This document shows, piece by piece, positions 1 through 6,068 of a stretch of DNA of 7,796 nt. The translations under genes were made by a program, and so were the position numbers. The stretch is from an uncultured Lachnospiraceae bacterium. GTDB taxonomy: Bacteria; Bacillota; Clostridia; Lachnospirales; Lachnospiraceae. How positions within the stretch are numbered: position 1 is the first letter of the stretch; each line of letters starts with the position of its first letter. The notes under the pieces were generated by a model. It worked only from the letters and a program-made list of their open reading frames with translations. It was not told the DNA's origin and ran no database searches. The stretch is from contig CACZOS010000033.1 of the NCBI GenBank assembly GCA_902782815.1, positions 1 through 7,796 on the forward strand. The letters run 5' to 3'.

Positions 1-66
1 AATAAAGAAGCTAAATCAGAGAGAAAAGGACGGACTGTCAGGAAAAGAAGCGGCAGTCCCGCAGAT

Positions 67-74
67 GAGAGAGG
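67..74 (+). promoter_or_regulatory. Ribosome binding site that decides the start at 83
   Basis: GAGAGAGG ends 8 bases before ATG 83. The alternative ATG at 65 is preceded by GCGGCAGTCCCGCAG, which has no purine-rich Shine-Dalgarno at a suitable distance. Confidence 0.6.
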
Positions 75-82
75 TTATCTTT

Positions 83-943
83 ATGTATATCGGAATAGCG
101 ATTGCCGTTGTTTTGCTGCTCCTTGGGATCGTGCTGATCAGACAGTACCGGATCCGGCAGGAGGAGAAACGGCAGGAGGAGGAAAGGCAGAGAAAAATCG
201 CCGAAGAAGAGGAAAGACAGCGTCAGATCCGTATCAGGGAAGAAGAGAAGAGAGCTGCCAGGAAGGCGGAGACAGAGGCAGGAAAGGAATTATACCGTTA
301 CCTGAATCAATCTATCAAGACCATGTTCCATCATTACCGTACCGAGACCTGGCAGGACCTTACGGAACTGGGGAGACCGGAACTGAGCGACCGCCAGGCG
401 GCTGTCCGTTGTATCTCAAAACTCCCTTCATCCGGCGGAAGGATGATACGCAGGCTGTTCTCCTGCCTGGATATCGGAAAAGAGCTTGAGGGTGAAGGAA
501 AGGTGACGGATTCCCGTCGCCTGAAGGATTTTTTCCTTCAGACCATGATGCCCTTTTTCCCGGTTTATTACCGGGAGTTTTCCAAAGGACCCCGCTATAT
601 CTCCTTCCTGAATCAAAGGATACTGAAGCTCTTTACCCAGCTTTCCGGCAAAAAATTCCGCCTTGGATATAAGAACAGATATCCCAACGGGCAGATTGCC
701 TTCGAATGGGCGGATGATCTTTACCGGGTATACCGCTCTGACGGTACCAGACTCTGCGAGGCAACATTTGCCGACGGAGGGGTTAAAGACGGGTATGCCA
801 TGATCCGGGAATATGAGGATGATGAGTGGGAGGTCTACCGGAGCGGCCGGTGGAAGAACGGTGTTTTGACCAAAGAAGATACCCGCTACCGTTATAAGGT
901 GAGGGTGGAGCAGATTTCCCCCACAATTGATGAAGGAGAATGA
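83..943 (+). CDS. Membrane-anchored coiled-coil protein with MORN-like C-terminal region, function unknown
   Basis: I do not recognise this 286-residue protein as a named family. Residues 2-19 form a clean hydrophobic segment (IGIAIAVVLLLLGIVLI), followed at once by basic residues, so the N terminus is probably a membrane anchor with the rest in the cytoplasm. Residues 23-69 are almost entirely E, K, R and Q, typical of a long charged coiled coil or single alpha helix. Residues 70-190 form a helical-looking domain rich in aromatics. Residues 195-265 hold several short Y/NG/DG units (YPNGQIAFEW, YRSDGTRLCEA, WKNGVLT) resembling degenerate MORN-type beta hairpins. The start at 83 is preferred over the in-frame ATG at 65, because GAGAGAGG at 67-74 lies 8 bases upstream and the protein then begins directly with the membrane segment. 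The frame is open upstream to the window edge. The stop lies 56 bases before pta on the same strand, so co-transcription is possible. The gene is surely real; its function is not known. Confidence 0.8.
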   Translation: MYIGIAIAVVLLLLGIVLIRQYRIRQEEKRQEEERQRKIAEEEERQRQIRIREEEKRAARKAETEAGKELYRYLNQSIKTMFHHYRTETWQDLTELGRPELSDRQAAVRCISKLPSSGGRMIRRLFSCLDIGKELEGEGKVTDSRRLKDFFLQTMMPFFPVYYREFSKGPRYISFLNQRILKLFTQLSGKKFRLGYKNRYPNGQIAFEWADDLYRVYRSDGTRLCEATFADGGVKDGYAMIREYEDDEWEVYRSGRWKNGVLTKEDTRYRYKVRVEQISPTIDEGE

Positions 944-950
944 TTAACCC

Positions 951-966
951 CTCCGGATTGCCGGAG
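951..966 (+). repeat. Perfect tetraloop hairpin between the membrane-protein gene and pta
   Basis: CTCCGG (951-956) and CCGGAG (961-966) form a 6-bp GC-rich stem around the loop ATTG. It starts 8 bases after the upstream stop codon and ends 20 bases before the pta ribosome binding site. No T-tract follows, so it does not look like an intrinsic terminator. It could be an RNA-processing or stability element between two co-transcribed genes (inference). Confidence 0.4.
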
Positions 967-986
967 AGAAGTTACCATATAGATTT

Positions 987-992
987 AGGAGG
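987..992 (+). promoter_or_regulatory. Ribosome binding site that decides the pta start
   Basis: AGGAGG ends 7 bases before ATG 1000. The longer in-frame start at 940 overlaps the upstream stop as ATGA, but its purine-rich stretch AAGGAG (933-938) is only 1 base from the ATG, and it would add 20 residues not typical of Pta. Confidence 0.8.
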
Positions 993-999
993 ATATGAT

Positions 1000-1959
1000 A
1001 TGTTTACAAAACTGGCAAATGATTTAAAAGGAACCGGACGTACTCTCGTCTATACGGAAGGTACGGATCCGCGTATTCTGGAGTCTGCGGCAAAACTGAC
1101 CGGCGAAGGTGTCATGAACATCATCCTGCTGGGTAATCCGGAAGAGGTGAAGGCAGTTGCAGCGGAAAAAGGTTTCGATATCTCCGGATGTGAGATCATC
1201 GATCCCGCAGCCTACGCCGAACTGGATGCCATGGTAGAGCAGATGGTTGCCCTTCGTAAAGGAAAGATGACTGAAGAACAGGTGCGCAGCGCTTTGGCAA
1301 AGAGCAATTATTTCGGTACCATGCTGGTCAAGATGGGTAAGGCCGACTGCCTCCTGGGCGGAGCTACCTATTCCACGGCCGACACGGTCCGTCCCGCCCT
1401 GCAGCTGATCAAGACCAAACCCGGAAACAGTCTGGTAAGCTCCTGCTTTATTCTGGTTAAAGGCGAGGAGAAGATGGCCTTTGCCGACTGTGCCATCAAC
1501 ATCGATCCCACGGAAGATGACCTGGTGGAAATTGCTGCAGAAACAGCAAAGACAGCGGATACCTTCGGAATCGATCCCAGGATCGCCATGCTCTGTTATT
1601 CTACCCTGGGTTCAGGCAAGGGCGAGGATGTGACTAAGATGGTCAATGCCACCCAAAAGATAAAAGAACAGCATCCGGAGCTTAAGGTTGAGGGTGAGCT
1701 GCAGTTCGACGCTGCCGTATCCCCGGTGGTGGCCCAGGTGAAATGCCCGGATTCTCAGGTTGCCGGCAAGGCAAACACCTTTATTTTCCCGGATATCACC
1801 TCCGGTAATATCGGCTATAAGATCGCAGCACGTCTTGGCGGCTTCGAAGCCATCGGCCCCATTCTTCAGGGCCTGAATGCCCCTATCAACGATTTGAGCC
1901 GCGGCTGTAATGCGGAGGAAGTCTACAAGATGTCCATCGTCACCGCTGCCTTAAGCTGA
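1000..1959 (+). CDS. pta: Phosphate acetyltransferase (phosphotransacetylase)
   Basis: Interconverts acetyl-CoA plus phosphate with acetyl phosphate plus CoA in the cytoplasm, the first half of the Pta-AckA route that makes ATP and acetate in fermenting anaerobes. The 319-residue length fits single-domain Pta without the N-terminal regulatory domains of enterobacterial enzymes. Visible hallmarks are the N-terminal TEGTDPR (residues 19-25), the central stretch YFGTMLVKMGKADCLLGGAT, the C-terminal FPDITSGNIGYKIA, and INDLSRGC (296-303), whose Ser300-Arg301 pair matches the active-site Ser-Arg of the Methanosarcina enzyme. Phosphate butyryltransferase is a related alternative, but these motifs fit acetyl-CoA-specific Pta better. 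The usual partner ackA does not follow; the next gene is convergent and overlaps the pta end by 9 bases. No convincing promoter was found directly upstream, so pta may be read through from the preceding gene. Its likely terminator is at 2020-2053, inside the convergent gene. Confidence 0.95.
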   Translation: MFTKLANDLKGTGRTLVYTEGTDPRILESAAKLTGEGVMNIILLGNPEEVKAVAAEKGFDISGCEIIDPAAYAELDAMVEQMVALRKGKMTEEQVRSALAKSNYFGTMLVKMGKADCLLGGATYSTADTVRPALQLIKTKPGNSLVSSCFILVKGEEKMAFADCAINIDPTEDDLVEIAAETAKTADTFGIDPRIAMLCYSTLGSGKGEDVTKMVNATQKIKEQHPELKVEGELQFDAAVSPVVAQVKCPDSQVAGKANTFIFPDITSGNIGYKIAARLGGFEAIGPILQGLNAPINDLSRGCNAEEVYKMSIVTAALS

Positions 1960-1978
1960 ACCTCTTTTCTTAAGCAGC
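1945..1978. repeat. Imperfect inverted repeat enclosing both convergent stop codons
   Basis: GCTGC (1945-1949) plus TTAAG (1951-1955) pairs with CTTAAGCAGC (1969-1978), giving 10 bp with one bulged C at 1950 and a 13-base loop. Both the pta stop (TGA 1957-1959) and the stop of the convergent gene (complement of TTA 1951-1953) lie within it. Neither strand has a T-tract directly after the stem, so it is not a standard intrinsic terminator. It may stabilise the 3' ends of both transcripts (inference). Confidence 0.45.
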
Positions 1979-2511
1979 ATACAGAGATAGGACAGGGTTG
2001 TCGACTCAGATAAAGACAGATCGAGATCATCCAGGATGGTCTCGATTTTTTTTAGGGCTTCTGCTCTCTCGCTTTCCTCCTCAGCCAGGATCTCCAGCTC
2101 CAGGAAAGAACCCAGACCTTCCACCTGGTCAACGCAGGCAGTGACAGTATCCCGGTGATAGTACTGTCTTAGTTTGTTTACCGGGAAAAAGGGACGGTAA
2201 CCCAGGGCTTCCAGGATGAGCCGGCAGGTTTGGGGGGAGGAAATCTCCGTTTCCAGCTCTTTTCTGGTCATGGATACGGTATCCAACTTAGGTCCCTTAT
2301 AGGTCAGTTCCGCCCGGGAACTGAGGCCGGTGAGGTTTTCGCTGATCCTTATCCTCAGTGCCTCGTCACTTTCCATAAAATCATGGAGATCACTGTTGTA
2401 GTAACAGTCTGATTCCCTGATCAGATCTCCCGGGGCAAACCCCAGTTTCATCAGGGACTGTTCTGTCTGTGACCGCCGGAATAAAGGAATCTTTACCTCC
2501 ACTTCTATCAT
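1951..2511 (-). CDS. CYTH-domain protein (CyaB-like class IV adenylate cyclase / thiamine triphosphatase superfamily)
   Basis: A 186-residue triphosphate tunnel metalloenzyme family protein. The defining N-terminal ExExK motif is present as E3-V-E5-V-K7. Other tunnel-lining elements follow in order: ALRIRI (51-56), ELTYKGPK (68-75), RKELETEI (83-90), K113/R115 in VNKLRQYYH, and DQVEGLGSFLELE (128-140) with acidic residues for metal binding. The C-terminal SESTTLSYLCMLL resembles the end of CyaB-like proteins. The family acts on linear triphosphates (ATP to cAMP, thiamine triphosphate, inorganic tripolyphosphate); sequence alone does not settle which. In clostridia such genes are usually annotated as class IV adenylate cyclase, but a phosphohydrolase role is equally plausible. 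The start is supported by AAGGAGG (complement of 2520-2526) 8 bases upstream. Codons 154-164 double as the antisense of the apparent pta terminator, and the last codons overlap pta. Confidence 0.85.
   Translation of the reverse strand: MIEVEVKIPLFRRSQTEQSLMKLGFAPGDLIRESDCYYNSDLHDFMESDEALRIRISENLTGLSSRAELTYKGPKLDTVSMTRKELETEISSPQTCRLILEALGYRPFFPVNKLRQYYHRDTVTACVDQVEGLGSFLELEILAEEESERAEALKKIETILDDLDLSLSESTTLSYLCMLLKKRGSA
2020..2053 (+). terminator. Intrinsic terminator for pta, embedded in the convergent CYTH gene
   Basis: A 12-bp stem with one T-G wobble (2020-2031 with 2035-2046) has a 3-base loop (CAG) and is followed by an uninterrupted T run ending at 2053 (T at 2046-2053). It lies 60 bases after the pta stop and faces the pta direction. 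It is inside the minus-strand coding region, where the T-tract is read as Lys154-Lys155 (AAA AAA). On the minus strand no T-tract follows the stem, so termination should be one-directional and not cut the CYTH transcript. Confidence 0.85.
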
Positions 2512-2519
2512 AAAAATAA

Positions 2520-2526
2520 CCTCCTT
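2520..2526 (-). promoter_or_regulatory. Ribosome binding site of the CYTH gene
   Basis: The plus strand reads CCTCCTT, i.e. AAGGAGG on the minus strand, 8 bases before ATG 2511. Confidence 0.85.
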
Positions 2527-2566
2527 GCCGAATCATTTCCACTTGTACCTTTACCATGAATAGTTT

Positions 2567-2595
2567 ATCATATTATTGCGTTTACTTTTAGTCTA
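2567..2595 (-). promoter_or_regulatory. Sigma-A-type promoter for the CYTH gene
   Basis: On the minus strand TAGACT (complement of 2590-2595) and TATGAT (complement of 2567-2572) are exactly 17 bp apart. Predicted transcription starts near 2560, giving a leader of about 50 bases. It interleaves with the plus-strand promoter at 2576-2604. Confidence 0.5.
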
Positions 2596-2604
2596 TTGTA
2601 TACT
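2576..2604 (+). promoter_or_regulatory. Sigma-A-type promoter for the purine operon
   Basis: TTGCGT (2576-2581) and TATACT (2599-2604) are separated by 17 bp in an AT-rich region. Predicted start near 2611, leaving a leader of roughly 94 bases before the cyclohydrolase. I see no purine-riboswitch core and no clear Bacillus-type PurBox in this leader. Confidence 0.6.
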
Positions 2605-2613
2605 CTAAAGAGT
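2602..2613. repeat. 12-base palindrome over the purine operon -10 and start site, possible operator
   Basis: ACTCT-AA-AGAGT is a perfect inverted repeat with a 2-base centre. It covers the 3' half of the -10 hexamer and the predicted transcription start, a usual place for a repressor site. No regulator can be named, and a chance palindrome of this size is possible. Confidence 0.3.
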
Positions 2614-2690
2614 GTTCACCAACATTTTTGCGAAATATATTTATTATCATAACCATTTTTAACCTGGAATGCATCAGGAAATATTTAAAA

Positions 2691-2696
2691 AGGAGG
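2691..2696 (+). promoter_or_regulatory. Ribosome binding site that decides the IMP cyclohydrolase start
   Basis: AGGAGG lies 8 bases before ATG 2705. The earlier in-frame ATG at 2669 has no comparable site (CCTGGA precedes it) and would place this Shine-Dalgarno inside the coding sequence. Confidence 0.85.
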
Positions 2697-2704
2697 ATAC
2701 TTTC

Positions 2705-3418
2705 ATGGAAATGATTTCAATCGAAAAAGAATTAAAAGAGAACTCCTATCCCGGAAGAGGAATCATCATCGGTAAATCCGCGGACGGGACCAAGGCAGTC
2801 ACCGCATATTTCATTATGGGCAGAAGCGCCAACAGCCGCAACCGTGTATTTGTGGAGGACGGAGAAGGGATCCGCACAGAGGCATTTGACCCTTCCAAAA
2901 TGGAAGATCCCAGCCTGATCATTTACGCTCCGGTACGGGTTCTGGGAAACAAGACTATCGTGACAAACGGAGACCAGACGGATACCATCTATGAGGGCAT
3001 GGACAGGCAGATGACCTTTGAGCAGTCTTTAAGAAGCAGAGAGTTCGAGCCGGACGGCCCCAACTATACTCCCAGGATTTCCGGGATCATGCATGTGGAG
3101 AAGGGAACCTATAATTATGCCCTGTCCATCCTGAAAAGTTATGACGGGGATCCTTCCGGCTGCGCGCGCTACACCTTTGCTTACGAGAATCCCAGGGCAG
3201 GGGAGGGAAGATTCCTGTCCACCTACCTTCACGACGGCAGCCCTCTGCCCAGTTTTGAGGGAGAGCCTAAATGCATTGCCATACCGGATGATATCGACGG
3301 ATTTGCATCCATGCTTTGGGAGAGTCTGAACGAAGACAATAAAGTATCTCTTTTCGTCCGTTATATCGATATCGCAGACGGTAGTTATGAGACCAGGATT
3401 ATAAATAAGAATAAATAA
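2705..3418 (+). CDS. purO: IMP cyclohydrolase, PurO-type
   Basis: Closes the ring of FAICAR to give IMP, the last step of de novo purine synthesis, in the cytoplasm. The 237-residue protein resembles the archaeal PurO family and not the N-terminal domain of PurH. Its first conserved block is YPGRGIIIG (residues 15-23), followed by the AYFIMGRSANSRNRVF stretch (34-49) with its Arg/Asn/Arg cluster, as expected near the N terminus of PurO. No PurH-type MGS-like fold motifs are seen. The assignment is strengthened by the next gene, which starts 30 bases downstream on the same strand and is an AICAR transformylase lacking a cyclohydrolase domain; together they replace fused PurH. The protein is somewhat longer than archaeal PurO as I recall it (about 200 residues). 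The family assignment is strong from context and motifs, but catalytic residues were not individually verified. The symbol is given by family resemblance. Confidence 0.85.
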   Translation: MEMISIEKELKENSYPGRGIIIGKSADGTKAVTAYFIMGRSANSRNRVFVEDGEGIRTEAFDPSKMEDPSLIIYAPVRVLGNKTIVTNGDQTDTIYEGMDRQMTFEQSLRSREFEPDGPNYTPRISGIMHVEKGTYNYALSILKSYDGDPSGCARYTFAYENPRAGEGRFLSTYLHDGSPLPSFEGEPKCIAIPDDIDGFASMLWESLNEDNKVSLFVRYIDIADGSYETRIINKNK

Positions 3419-3430
3419 AGTAGATGATTC

Positions 3431-3436
3431 AGGAGG
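3431..3436 (+). promoter_or_regulatory. Ribosome binding site of the AICAR transformylase, with long spacing
   Basis: AGGAGG ends 12 bases before ATG 3449, longer than the 7-8 bases at the other genes here. The start is still accepted because the encoded [18 protein letters not shown] is the conserved beginning of this family and no closer in-frame start exists. Confidence 0.65.
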
Positions 3437-3448
3437 TAAAAGAATCAG

Positions 3449-4624
3449 ATGAAAGAACTTGCGTTGAAATACGGATGCAACCCCAATCAGAAACCGTCCC
3501 GTATCTTCATGGAAGAGGGGGAACTTCCCATCAAGGTTTTAAACGGAAAACCAGGATACATCAACTTCATGGATGCTTTTAACGGCTGGCAGCTGGTCAG
3601 CGAGTTAAAAAAGGCAACCGGCCTTCCGGCAGCCACATCCTTTAAACACGTTTCTCCCGCCGGCGCTGCAGTGGGTCTTCCCCTCAGCGATACCCTGGCC
3701 AAAATCTACTGGGTGGATGATCTGGGAGAACTTTCTCCTCTGGCTTGTGCCTATGCCCGGGCAAGAGGCGCTGACCGCATGTCTTCCTACGGAGATTTTG
3801 TCTCCCTTTCCGACGTGTGCGATGTTCCCACAGCCAACATGATCAAGAGGGTGGTCTCTGACGGCGTCATCGCACCCGGATATGAACCGGAGGCGCTGGA
3901 GATCTTAAAGAGCAAGAAAAACGGAAATTACAACGTGATCCAGATCGACCCCTCCTACGTTCCGGCAGCCCTGGAGCGCAAGCAGGTTTTCGGTATCACA
4001 TTTGAGCAGGGGAGAAATGAGCTGAACATCAACGAGGATTTCTTCTCCAACATCGTGACAGACAACAAGGATCTCCCGGAATCCGCCAAGATCGACCTGG
4101 CCATCGCCATGATCACCTTAAAATATACCCAGTCCAATTCTGTCTGCTATGTAAAGGACGGACAGGCCATCGGTATCGGCGCAGGTCAGCAGTCCCGCAT
4201 CCACTGTACCAGACTGGCAGGACAGAAGGCAGATAACTGGTGGCTGCGTCAGTCTCCCCAGGTAATGAATCTTCCTTTTAAAGATGAGATCCGCCGGGCG
4301 GAGAGGGACAACGCCATCGACGTCTACATGGGAGACGAGTATGAGGATGTGCTGGCGGACGGTACATGGGAGAAGATCTTTACCGAGAAACCTGCGGTAT
4401 TCACCAGGGAAGAGAAGAAGGCATGGCTGGCAACCCTGGAGAATGTCACCCTGGGATCCGACGCATTCTTCCCCTTCGGTGACAACATTGAGAGAGCCCA
4501 CAAGAGCGGGGTAAAATATATTGCCCAGCCCGGCGGCTCCATCCGTGATGACAATGTCATTGAAACCTGTAACAAATACGGTATGGTGATGGCATTCACG
4601 GGATTGAGATTATTCCACCATTGA
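3449..4624 (+). CDS. purH: Stand-alone AICAR transformylase (phosphoribosylaminoimidazolecarboxamide formyltransferase)
   Basis: Transfers the formyl group of 10-formyltetrahydrofolate to AICAR, making FAICAR, the penultimate step to IMP. The 391 residues cover only the transformylase half of PurH/ATIC; the N-terminal cyclohydrolase domain is absent, not truncated, since the protein starts at its own conserved [14 protein letters not shown]. The catalytic Lys66-His67 pair sits in [13 protein letters not shown] (64-76). Further hallmarks are [84 protein letters not shown] and the terminal RLFHH. Several of these match animal ATIC, as I recall it, more closely than E. coli PurH, while [12 protein letters not shown] near the end is bacterial in style. 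It is the second gene of an operon with the PurO-type cyclohydrolase. The symbol purH is conventional for the activity, but only half the usual protein is present. Confidence 0.95.
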   Translation: MKELALKYGCNPNQKPSRIFMEEGELPIKVLNGKPGYINFMDAFNGWQLVSELKKATGLPAATSFKHVSPAGAAVGLPLSDTLAKIYWVDDLGELSPLACAYARARGADRMSSYGDFVSLSDVCDVPTANMIKRVVSDGVIAPGYEPEALEILKSKKNGNYNVIQIDPSYVPAALERKQVFGITFEQGRNELNINEDFFSNIVTDNKDLPESAKIDLAIAMITLKYTQSNSVCYVKDGQAIGIGAGQQSRIHCTRLAGQKADNWWLRQSPQVMNLPFKDEIRRAERDNAIDVYMGDEYEDVLADGTWEKIFTEKPAVFTREEKKAWLATLENVTLGSDAFFPFGDNIERAHKSGVKYIAQPGGSIRDDNVIETCNKYGMVMAFTGLRLFHH

Positions 4625-4685
4625 TGTCCATTCCTGTCCCGGCTTCCCGTAGGGAAGAAGAGTCAGATACCCACAGAAAAAAGAG

Positions 4686-4725
4686 ACCCTGTATGGCTCC
4701 TGAAGCCATGCAGGGTTAATTTTTT
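4686..4725. terminator. Bidirectional intrinsic terminator between purH and aroA
   Basis: A 13-bp stem with one wobble (ACCCTGTATGGCT 4686-4698 with AGCCATGCAGGGT 4704-4716) and 5-base loop CCTGA is followed on the plus strand by TAATTTTTT (4717-4725). On the minus strand it is followed by CTCTTTTTT (complement of 4677-4685). It can therefore end both the purine operon and the convergent aroA transcript. The rest of the 4625-4790 gap shows no gene. Confidence 0.9.
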
Positions 4726-4790
4726 GCTTACCGGCCCAATGCAGAGACCCGCATCTTTCAGGCCGCTTTGGCTGCTGTGGAAAGAAAGGG

Positions 4791-6068
4791 TTAAAAGAGG
4801 GACTCCAGCCGGGAGAAGAAAGCCGGATCCGATGTGGAGGCGCATTCACTTTCGGGGATGATGGTGGTTCCCTCCGCGTTGATCCCCGCAACGGCGAAGG
4901 TCATGGCAATCCGGTGGTCACCTTTACAGTCGATGACCGCACCGTGAAGGGGAAATCCTCCCCGGATAAGAAAACCATCCTCCAGGGGGGTGATATCTGC
5001 CCCCATCCTTTGAAGGTTGCTGCTGACGAGGGCGATCCGGTCCGATTCTTTGACTTTAAGTTCCCTGGCATCCCGGATCAGGGTCTCTCCTTCCGCGAAA
5101 CAGGCCAGCAGGCAGACAAGGGGCAGTTCATCGATCAGAGAAGGGATGGTCTCCCCTTTCACCACTGTCCCATGCAGGACGGAGGACCGGACAAGAAGGT
5201 CGGCCACAGGCTCTCCGCAGACAGTATGCCTGTTTTCCAGGATAATGTCTGCTCCCATCTGCCGGCAGACCCTGATGATCCCTGCCCTGGTCCTGTTCAC
5301 TCCCACATTTTTCAGCCTCAGTGAAGAATCCGGTGTGATCAGGCCGGCAGCCAGGAAAAAGGCGGCGGCGGAGAGATCGCCGGGTATGCTGATCTGCGCG
5401 GAGGTAAGCTTTTGTCCGGCCTCCAGGGTGAGGGTATTTCCCTCCCGGTCCAGATCAACCCCGAAGAGGGGAAGCATGCGCTCCGTGTGGTCTCTTGAGG
5501 CAGCCGGCTCAATGACGGAGGTCCTCCCGTCCGCGTATAATCCGGCCAGGAGTATACAGGATTTCACCTGGGCGGAAGGAACCGGGGACCGGTATTGAAT
5601 CCCTTTTAAAGGATGACCGCTGATCTTAAGAGGGGGGCAGCCGTTTCCCGCCGTACTTTCTATTTCCGCCCCCATCCGGGACAGAGGCAGGATGATCCTT
5701 TCCATGGGGCGGGAATTCAGAGAGGCGTCACCGCCGATCAGGCAGGAAAAGTCCTGTCCGGCCAGGATGCCGGACAAGAGCCTCAGGGTGGTACCGCTGT
5801 TCCCGGCATCAAGGATCTCTCCCGGATCTTCCAGTCCTGATAAGCCTTTGCCGAACACCACCGTCTGATCCTTATCCTGTTCTATCCGGACACCCATCTT
5901 CCCAAGACAGGAGATGGTGGACAGGCAGTCCTTTCCCGGGGACAGTCCCCTGATGACGGTCCTTCCTTCCGCCACTCCGCCCAGGATAAGAGCCCGGTGA
6001 CTGATAGATTTATCGCCCGGTACCGGGAGAACTCCTTTCAGACTTGTTTTTCTGGTCAAACGCTTCAT
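4791..6068 (-). CDS. aroA: 3-phosphoshikimate 1-carboxyvinyltransferase (EPSP synthase), class II-like
   Basis: Joins phosphoenolpyruvate to shikimate-3-phosphate, the sixth shikimate-pathway step towards chorismate and aromatic amino acids; cytoplasmic. The 425-residue length is normal. In order: PGDKSISHRA (17-26) with substrate-binding Lys20, Ser21 and Arg25; DAGNSGTTLR (87-96) PEP-site loop; RPMER (120-124); SAQVK (165-169); RDHTE (192-196); NRTR (258-261); LIDELP (311-316) with catalytic Asp313; KVKESDR (338-344) with Glu341; and GDHRIAM (383-389). The set GDKS, SAQVK, RDHTE and NRTR is the signature of class II enzymes, as in Bacillus and Agrobacterium CP4. The PEP loop carries Gly92 rather than the alanine found in CP4, so insensitivity to glyphosate cannot be read from it. 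The start is supported by GAGGATGAG-ATG spacing. No other aro gene is adjacent. Transcription probably starts at the promoter at 6158-6186 and ends at 4686-4725. Confidence 0.97.
   Translation of the reverse strand: MKRLTRKTSLKGVLPVPGDKSISHRALILGGVAEGRTVIRGLSPGKDCLSTISCLGKMGVRIEQDKDQTVVFGKGLSGLEDPGEILDAGNSGTTLRLLSGILAGQDFSCLIGGDASLNSRPMERIILPLSRMGAEIESTAGNGCPPLKISGHPLKGIQYRSPVPSAQVKSCILLAGLYADGRTSVIEPAASRDHTERMLPLFGVDLDREGNTLTLEAGQKLTSAQISIPGDLSAAAFFLAAGLITPDSSLRLKNVGVNRTRAGIIRVCRQMGADIILENRHTVCGEPVADLLVRSSVLHGTVVKGETIPSLIDELPLVCLLACFAEGETLIRDARELKVKESDRIALVSSNLQRMGADITPLEDGFLIRGGFPLHGAVIDCKGDHRIAMTFAVAGINAEGTTIIPESECASTSDPAFFSRLESLF

Noticed and set aside
32..59. GGACTG/CAGTCC inverted repeat upstream of the first gene
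   Set aside because: The 6-8 bp stem has a 12-base or longer loop and no T-tract; it is not strong enough to call a terminator of an upstream gene or a regulatory element.
866..898. TTGACC ... TATAAG as a promoter for pta
   Set aside because: The spacer between 866-871 and 893-898 is 21 bp, too long for a sigma-A promoter.
940..999. A longer pta start at 940, coupled to the upstream stop as ATGA
   Set aside because: The purine-rich stretch is only 1 base from that ATG, the extra 20 residues are not Pta-like, and AGGAGG is correctly spaced for ATG 1000.
2611..2690. A purine riboswitch or PurBox in the purine operon leader
   Set aside because: I looked for the riboswitch core and for CCGAACAtT-like boxes; the AT-rich leader shows neither.
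4118..4501. A 127-codon minus-strand open frame opposite the transformylase
   Set aside because: Antisense shadow of a highly conserved region of the transformylase, with no supporting start signal.
5017..5598. A 193-codon plus-strand open frame opposite aroA
   Set aside because: aroA motifs are continuous across this stretch on the minus strand; the plus-strand product is Ser/Arg/Pro-rich with no family resemblance and no ribosome binding site.
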